From Odontocerum albicorne (taxonomy: Eukaryota; Arthropoda; Insecta; Trichoptera; Odontoceridae), in contig OX463846.1 of the NCBI GenBank assembly GCA_949825065.1, forward strand, positions 1,691,778-1,755,777: 64,000 bases of DNA. Direction: 5' to 3'. A program made the position numbers and the translations under genes. Below are positions 25,501 through 34,500 of this stretch, one piece after another (position 1 is the first letter of the stretch; each line of letters begins with the position of its first letter). The notes beneath the pieces are model-generated. The model saw only the letters and a list, made by a program, of their open reading frames with translations. It made no database searches and had not been told where the DNA came from.

Positions 25501-28500
25501 TGGTTTAGTTTTACCAGTTGGCATTCATTGGTTTAGTTTTACCAGTTGGCATTCTTTGGTTTAGTTTTACCAGTTGGCATTCTTTGGTTTAGTTTTACCA
25601 GTTGGCATTCTTTGGTTTAGTTTTACCAGTTGGCATTCATTGGTTTAGTTTTACCAGTTGGCATTCTTTGGTTCAGTTTAAACTGTTAGGTTGTCAAGAG
25701 AGCAGTTTCATATTTCTAAAGACAAACTTTATGTTAATTTATATTAGGAAAGTTAATAGTTAAACACAGTTATGGACATTGTTTACTCAAATCGCTTGAG
25801 CAGTTTTTTTTGTCATATTCAAGATATAAAAAAAATGTGTTTTCGGTGCTTGATACTATCATAATGCAAAATTTCACAACTGCTATGGGAAAAATGTGTC
25901 ACAAACAAAAAAAAAGAAGATATTTACAGTGTATGGCGACAGTGCGGAAAGCCATGTGTATCAAATGTGGTTTAAAAAAATTTGTAATGGCGATATGACA
26001 CTTGAAGATAGTGTCCACTCTGGAAGGCCCATTACCACTGATGAAGACAAAATGAAGATTTTGATCGAGAATAACCAGCATTCTACGATATCTACTGAAA
26101 ATATCTACCATATCCATGAGAGTATTTGTTGCAACTTTGCGTTTGAATTTTACCTAAAAATATGAAATTACTTTCTGGACAACTATATATAAAAAAAGAA
26201 TTCACCATCATAGCAAATCTAATGTTTTTACCGTGCTGGGGATTGTCATGATTTCATTGTCTCAGTCAGTCCACGCCACGCTGGTGTGGGCAACACCACT
26301 CTGGCTTTAATAAAATGTCTAATGTGGTTTGGAAGTTAAAATACAAGTATGAGGGTTGCTACTTAAGTTTTAAGATATGGCAACACCAGTGTAGATATGT
26401 CAAATCTGACGTTTTTAATGGAATACGTGCTTAGAAAGTTTTGTCATACGAGTTCTATTTGTGTTGTTTACAGTGACTTGAAAAATTCATCTTGACCAAA
26501 AATGGAATTAAATCGTGAATATTTTCGTGCGATGATTTTTTATGATTTTTGATGTGGACTAACTCGACAACAGTGTGCTGATCAACTCGCTTCGACTTTT
26601 GGTGATGAAGCACCATCCCGGGTCACTGTGTTTCGCTGGTTTTCCGAATTCAATCATGGTCGTAGTTCGCTGCAAAACGAATTTCGTATTGGTCCAAAGA
26701 AATGTTGAAAAAATTCAATCGCGGTGCTTCAAAAGACGTCTATAAAATTGTGACAGGCGACGAATCATGGATCTATGCATATGAGCCAGAAACTAAACAG
26801 CAGTCAACTGTATGGGTCTTTCAAGACGAGCCAAATCCAACAAAAGTTGTTAGCGCACGAAGCACTTCGAAGCAAATGGTGGTTGTTTCTTCGGTATAAA
26901 TGTTCATGTCGCAACAGTCCCTTTAGTGAAACGTCGTACGGTCAATTCTGAATGGTACACCACCATTTGTTTGCCAGAAGTGTTCAGAGAAATGAGGAAA
27001 ACCAACCGCCGAAGACGGATCATTCTCCACCACGACAATGCGAGCTCTCACACATCGGCTCAAACAAGTGACTGTTTGAGCACTCAAAACATCGAATTGA
27101 TGAGTCATCCGCCGTACAGCCCTGATTTGGCACCCAATGACTTCTTTTTATTCCCGAACATCAAAACTAAATTGCGAGGTCAACGTTTTTCGACGCCTGA
27201 AGAAGCGGTTGATGCGTTTAAAACGCATGTTTTGAAGTTACCTCATTCGGAGTTGAAAAAGTGCTTCGAAAATTGGTTCAAACACATACTAAGTGTATTG
27301 ATCTTCATGGAGAGTATTTCGAAAAACAATGAAACCATTTTCGATGATAAATATTTGTTTTAACTTGTCTGTCTCAAAACTTAAGTAGCAACCCTCGTAT
27401 TAACAGCAAATTTGGTAAGTGATGCATATACGAAAGAGTATGCATACAACAAAAATTTTACGATATTTGTCCCCTGAATTTAAAACGAACGAATTTTTAT
27501 TGTAGTATATTAAACTGAAAGTCGTGTTGTCTCATTAATCTTTAGCACAGCAACATGTGTCTTATTGTATTTTTAGCATTCTTTGGTTTGCTATTAGAGT
27601 TTATTATTGGTCAATTAAAAATGTAATACAGGGTTTTGCTGTATGTAATTGTTTGTTACTTGTAAAATGTTACATTAACTTTATTGTGGATCAACCAAGT
27701 TAAGGTAGTGAAACACGGCCTTAATGATACATACACTTATATTAGTTCCCAAGCGGATGAGATGTTAGTATGAGATGAGGACAGACCTGGTCTCCAGCGC
27801 CAACCTCCTCATCGGTCTTATTCTCGTGGACTCCGGCGGCAATATTGGGCGACTGCTGGTCCAGCGCTAGCAGGATGCTGCATGTCTTGTAGTCGAAACC
27901 TGGCACCATCAGACAAGTCAATACATGCGGCCCATCATAAGCCATACCACGTTTAATGCAATAACATACATATATAATAATACTTTGAAATTATATTATA
28001 TACCCCTTTGATTTGTGACTTTCTCACATCTGTACATGTTTCATGCCGGAAATGAAGAAATTATAACATATTCTAGTTCCTCTCATAGTCAAATAAGGTA
28101 ATAAAAAATACATGCAAACCTTATACAATAAGACAAAAAGATACTCTATTTATACTCTGGTCTCAAGTGGCCGATCATTTGATAAGTATGTACTATATAC
28201 AGTGGATTTTATAATTCATTGCTCTCAATGACACGACCTACGAGGGTGGTCCCAGAAGTACCCGACCTGACGTATAGATGGCGGTTGTTGCTTTAAAAAA
28301 TTACTATGGTAGAAAGTACTAAACTTATAAAGCTTAAGTTTCAAGTTTTAAGACGCAACGTTGTTTAGTATTTGTTTGGCAGCCATCAATAGTGAACGCT
28401 CTCAGTGAATTTCTAAACATGGAAAAAATTGGTCATCGTTATGTGATAAAATACTTTCATTTGAAAGGTCTAAGTCCAACCAATATCAAAGCCGAGCTAG

Positions 28501-31500
28501 ATTCTACTCTGGGGGAGTCTGCTCCTTCGTTTACAACAGAAAAATATTGGGTGGCAGAGTTTAAACGAGGCCATACGAGCTGCCAAGACGAACATCGCAG
28601 TGGTCGACCAAATGAGGTGACCACGCCAGAAATGGTAAAGAAAATCCACACAATCGATTGAAATCGTCGATTGAAAGTGCGCGCGGTAGCAGACATGGTA
28701 GGCATTTCAAAAAGTGCTGTACATCGCATATTGACTGAAAATTTGGACATGAGAAAGCTGTGCGCAAGATGGGTGCCGAGTTTGCTCACAATGGAACAAA
28801 AACAGCATCGTGAGGATGTTTCAATCGAGTGTTTGGCGATGTTTCACAGCAATAAAGCCGAGTTTTTGCGTCGATTCATAACCATAGATGAAACATGGGT
28901 CCATCACTTCATACCTGAGATGAAGGAACAGTCAAAACAATGGATTGAAAGGGGAGAATCAGCTCCAAAAAAGGTGAAGACAGTTCCATCTGCAGGCAAG
29001 GTCATGGCGTCAGGTTTTTGGGATGCGCGTGGGATAATTTTCATTATCTTCAAAAAGGAAAAACAATCAACGGCGAGTATTATGCGAACTTATTGCAGCG
29101 TTTGAGTGATGAAATCAAGAAAAAACGGCCGCATTTGGCGAAAAAGAAAGTGTTGTTTCATCAAGACAATGCACCAGTTCACACATCCGTTATCGCGGTG
29201 GCCAAAATCAATGAATTAAAAGTTCGAATTGCTTCCTCACGCACCCTATTCGCCAGATTTAGCCCCCTCGGATTATTTTCTTTTTCCAAACTTGAAAAAA
29301 TCGGTGGTAGAAGATTTGCCAACAATGAAGAGGTGGAATCTGCGGTTGATGGCTATTTTGAGGCGCTCGACGGTTCTCACTATAAACAAGGTATCGAAGC
29401 TATTGAACATCGCTGGGAAAAGTGTGTCGAGCTGAAAGGAGACTATGTTGAGAAATAAAAATATTTTTTCCCAAATTTTTTGTGTTTTCTTTGTTAGGCC
29501 GGGTACTTTTGGGACTACCTTCGTACAATGTATAATATATCGTAAGTATTTTAGCACAGCTTTTCACGGGGCAAAGAGAATGCAAGCTGTATCTATTATT
29601 AGTCTGTACGAGGCAGATATTTCTAAATTACACTTTGAGTACAGTACTTTTGTCCTTATGCTTCCACTTTTTCTTTAAATTTTGCTCTGTTTAAAACTTA
29701 TATTTGCTATGAAATGGATATTTTATTTATAGTAGGTATACACTATTTGATATTTAAAATGAAGTTTTTAATTAATACAACAAACGTCTACGGGGTGGCA
29801 TTTCCATAAATTCGTACCCTTTGATATACTAAGAAACAAATAAACTCGAACAAAAATTAATTAATATCCAAAATCGAGTGTCAAAAATACATTTTATAAA
29901 ATAAAACGTTTAAATCCTGAAAATAACAAAAAAAAAAACATATTTTGTTATATCTCACATATTGCATTGGATTTTCTCTACATTCAGCAACTATTAAATT
30001 AGTTAATTTTTATGCCAATAGAGTGACAAGTTAAAATCAAGACCATCTAAATTAAATTAACGACGGGAAGATTTTGAATGTAAAACTGAATCTTTTGAAA
30101 TTAAGAACAAACTACATTTATTTTTGTTACACCTTAAGAAAGGTTGCACTTTAAATACACAGTAACACAGCTGTGCGGTAGTCCGTATATAATGGATGAA
30201 TTTCATACAATTGTATCAAAGCCATCTAAATACACACAGATTAAACAAACTTTACTTAATAAAATATGTCATTTACGTTAAACAATGGCCGCATTGTACA
30301 AACAAATGCGATTGAAGTTTAATTTGAACAAAATGGCAGTCTCGTTAGCAAGATTTAGAACAACCTAAATCAATAATATCTTAATTATTTTACCAAATTG
30401 CATCACACAATACTCGTAGTACGTAATGGGGCAAAATCAATAAACTTTGTGTCCATGGGAAATATTGGAGTGGCCCGGTAGTACGTGTAGTGTTTCGCAA
30501 ATTAAGAAAATGCCGATGGAAATATGAATATTATGGGCAATGAGTGGTAATGTCATGTCATGTGGTTGGTAGAAAACCTTATAAACATGGAAGTCAAGTT
30601 AAGGGTTTTATACAGGTTTCCCGTAACTCAATGTCAAGCCGGTATCGAGGAAAAGGACAGCTTATGACGGTTTAGAATAATTTTTTTTTAGTTTTACATC
30701 GCACTCCGACTAAAAGCAGGGCTATCTAGGATTACGATAAAACCATTAAAATATGGCAATTTTTAGTCACAGTATATAAAAATTTGGCACAGGGTAGCAG
30801 CTACTTTTACGATTTTCAAAAAAATGCCTATAACTCGGAAAAGTACGAGGCTTTTGCTAGAGATTTTTTTTATTCTGAACCGTCATAAGCTGGCCTCTTC
30901 CTCGATACCGGCATGACATTGAGTTACAGGACACCCTGCTGTATGTGCACAACTTTGGTTTTTGAGTGTTGTAACTAAAATTATCATAAAAAAATATTTT
31001 GATCATGAATTTTAGAGTTTATATGCAAGGCAAAAATTTATTCATCATTCCAATTTATCGTATAAAAAAGAATCCACGAAATAGGAATCCACAGAACGAC
31101 CTCCGTGGCTTGGTGGTAAGACACTTGTCAGCCAATCCGGAGGTTGTGGTTTCGATCCCCGTTGGAACCCAGATTTAAAAAAAAAATAGGATTCCAGTCT
31201 GGTTAACACTTAGGGCCTATAAAAACATCTTTCTGGTTGGTTGGAAGAGATTGCCACATGGCAATAAACTCGCCAGGTAAAAAAAAAAATAGGAAATACG
31301 AGGATATAAAACTGAATTCTTATATTCCATCAAGCCGAGTAACTAGATTAAATAAAAAAAAATTGTCAAGATATATTGCCAGTGTTCACTGTGGATTGTC
31401 GCAAAAAAAGTTAGAATCTTTGGAATAAATAAGTGGGTATATGGAAGGTTGTTAAATTAATCCAGTCACAGATTAAAATCTATGCAGTAATTGTATTTAT

Positions 31501-34500
31501 GTTTCAGTTTTCTTTCAACAGAAAGTTTACGAATTTGCTTGTCATTAAAGAATGAATATTGATGCTTCTAATTTATATTTCTAGAAATCCTTTCAAATTT
31601 CATTATCAGAAAACAAAAAAAAAGCTTTTTATCTTCCATTGAGGCCAAAACACATTATTTTAAGTGATACGACTCGAGTATTATAATTTCCATTAGAGAT
31701 AACCATTCGAATCAATTTAACGTTAAAAGTTCCGAGTGCAACTCTGAAAATATCATAATGAAGTTACGTATAACATTGACGATTACATTATCCCATTTTT
31801 ACAGCATAAAAACGTGCTCGTGTAACATTTGAGATTATGCGAAATTACGGACAGATGACTGACCTGGGCCTGAATTAAACAGAATACATATCGCAGCTTT
31901 TTCTCATTCGGCAAATTGTGATGATCGCATCTCATCTCATTCCCCACTAGCTTTCTCGCAACGGACTTATCAAAATATAGTTGGAGTGTACTACGAATGT
32001 CAGAAGATAATAGCGTACGCTATCTATCATATTTGAAGCAGAATTTCGTAAAGCAGGCAACTTACGAGTAAAATATCTTACATGCAAATGAATTTCTTTT
32101 GAAAATTAGTCGAGCAACATCAAATATATACATATATATATAAAATACTTGCGAAAAGATGTTTTCTCTTTCCTTTAAATGAATATTTACTGTCATAATT
32201 TATAATGGATGTGTGATTTCATACAATGAGAATTGGATAATATGTAAAATCAGGATTTTCCCATGAAAAGCGGTATAGCTAAAGCGGATGATATCTCAGC
32301 AGCAGACGCTATGTATCTGAGTCCCGAATAATCCCTCTGTGTGCAAATGGCAGTTGCGGGTTAAGTTCCCACTAAGTACCTGGTCCCCAGCCCCAATGTC
32401 CATCTCGGTTCTGTCAGTGTGCACCCCGTCGGCTATATTAGGGCTCTGCTGCTCCAGAGCCACCAACAGGTTGAGGGTCCTCCAGTCAAACCCTGGGAGA
32501 TGATCACACACCGTCAAAATGACATCATTTCTCTACCCATCCATCCAGGTACTGGGTCAAAGCGACTTCGGCACATTAAACTTAATTATGTTGATACATT
32601 CATCGCACACTGCTTCAAACGATAATGACACATGAACAAAAAAAGTGCCAAAAAATAAAGTAACCTAAAATCTTATTCCCATATTGCAAAAGAAATCTCA
32701 ATACTCGAGAGTCTTAGAGCTTCATTTTGAATTGATTTGTCAAAAATATACCATCAAATTGTTGATATTTTCAACAACACCCGAGATTTGGGAGCAAATT
32801 TTGGACGTTATTCTGCAATATGGTAATAATGATGAGATAAAACAAAAATATAATTTCACTGAATAATCTTCGCTCACGTAATTTTTTCAATATGAGACTC
32901 TCAGTTCTTTTATTTTATTCCATCAATTGAGATTATGGGCCACAGTGCACTACTATTTATTTAAAAAAATTGTACGGGGGTAATACTAATTTAATGACAG
33001 CAACATTATTGACATTTACCAAATAAAGAAAGTTAATATTAAATACATGCTTAAATTGCCACTACTTTGATACAACTTTTCCAAATTACCATACTTTGAA
33101 CCGAAGAAATTAGTATTCTAAAATTTATATTGAATATTATGACATCAGTTCAATTAAAAAATACAGAAAATAACTCAAAATTTAATAAATTGTAACAATA
33201 AATTTTTTTAATAGATTGCTACAGAGTAAATGATACTTGACGCCATCTGTGGCTTAGTTGGTATGAGATGCCTGTCTCCTGACATGGGAGTTGCGGGTTC
33301 AATTCCCGTCGATACCCAATTTATTTATTAACCTGTACACCGCGTTAAAAATCAAATTCCACGAATTCTGTGCGCGCCACAATTTCAGCGTTTTTTAATT
33401 TCTAAGTTTAAACGCGTATTTTGTTTAGAACCACTGATATTTGATTACACCAAGTAAACATGACATTCAAGTAATTTTCTGATAATAGTCATTACTCTTA
33501 AGGGGATAAACTAAACATTACGTAAAATACACAAAGGAATGCTACAGATCAGATCACAGGCGTTTGTGCTTCCCGCGAGGAACACGTTAAGGGGTTTCGG
33601 TCTAGTTTCCACTTAAGACCTGAACATCTTTCTGGTTGGTTGTGCTCCATGACAATAATCCCACCAGGTTGTACTGTGTTTGATTTAAGTGTACTACGAT
33701 ATAATTATTTGAATATAAAAATACTTATTTTCTCGAGATGTCAAAAATGAAAATGCGTCCATATTTTGAAAATCAATATCACATCAAAACATTACATTTT
33801 GGTGAAAAGGATTTAAAAAGAAAAGCTAGATTGAAATTTGAATAATTAGTTATTTTAACCCCAGCATATTTTGCATAAAATGTGCGAAAAATCGCAAGCA
33901 TTTTTTGACAAAAAAAAGAAACAGTAGTTTATATTTTATTTTTTATCTCAGTTAATATTTAGTTTTAAAACCTAATTTTTTGTGGAGACCTCTCTGTCGA
34001 GTGTAAAATAATAAGTGATTTTCATATATTTTTTTTATTCAACATAAAAACTTGTATGAAAACTTTGAGGCTGGTGATCGGCCCCGTGGGATTTTTTGCA
34101 CACACCAATTGGGGCCGATAATCGGCCCCGTGGGGTTAAAAGGGTTGTTTTGAAATTAAAAAATCTAAATTGATAGCTTTACTAAATCTTTAAAAAATGT
34201 GGTTTCGCTAAATACATTTCTTCATTATGTTCTATATAAAATTCAATTGGGTCACAGTTGTGGCAGATTAGCAATAAAAATAATCAGAAGATTTTAATAA
34301 GCAAATTATAAACATCGAAGTGTTACTTGCACAATATTAAGTAAGAATAACAAATAATATTTAATTGCATACAAAGAAAAATAGAAAGCCAATATTAAAA
34401 TTAAGAAAAAATATAATGAAAAAATAAATATAAAGGCTCCTGGAGTTTTTCCAAACGAAGTGTTCTTGGAAAAGTTCCAATATGATATACAACACACTAT

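Noticed and set aside
25284..25685. CRISPR array
   Set aside because: The 28-bp repeats are directly adjacent with no unique spacers, and the DNA is eukaryotic.
27787..27899. exon 4b as a processed pseudogene or dead duplicate
   Set aside because: It is a single exon with AG and GT at the correct phase, no stop, and conserved residues retained; a retrocopy would carry neighbouring exons fused.
31097..31175. tRNA gene (box A and box B present); also 55337 and 33239
   Set aside because: The tRNA-like part is joined to a shared body and poly-A tail found in several copies, so these are SINE heads. No full cloverleaf with a matching acceptor stem was seen.
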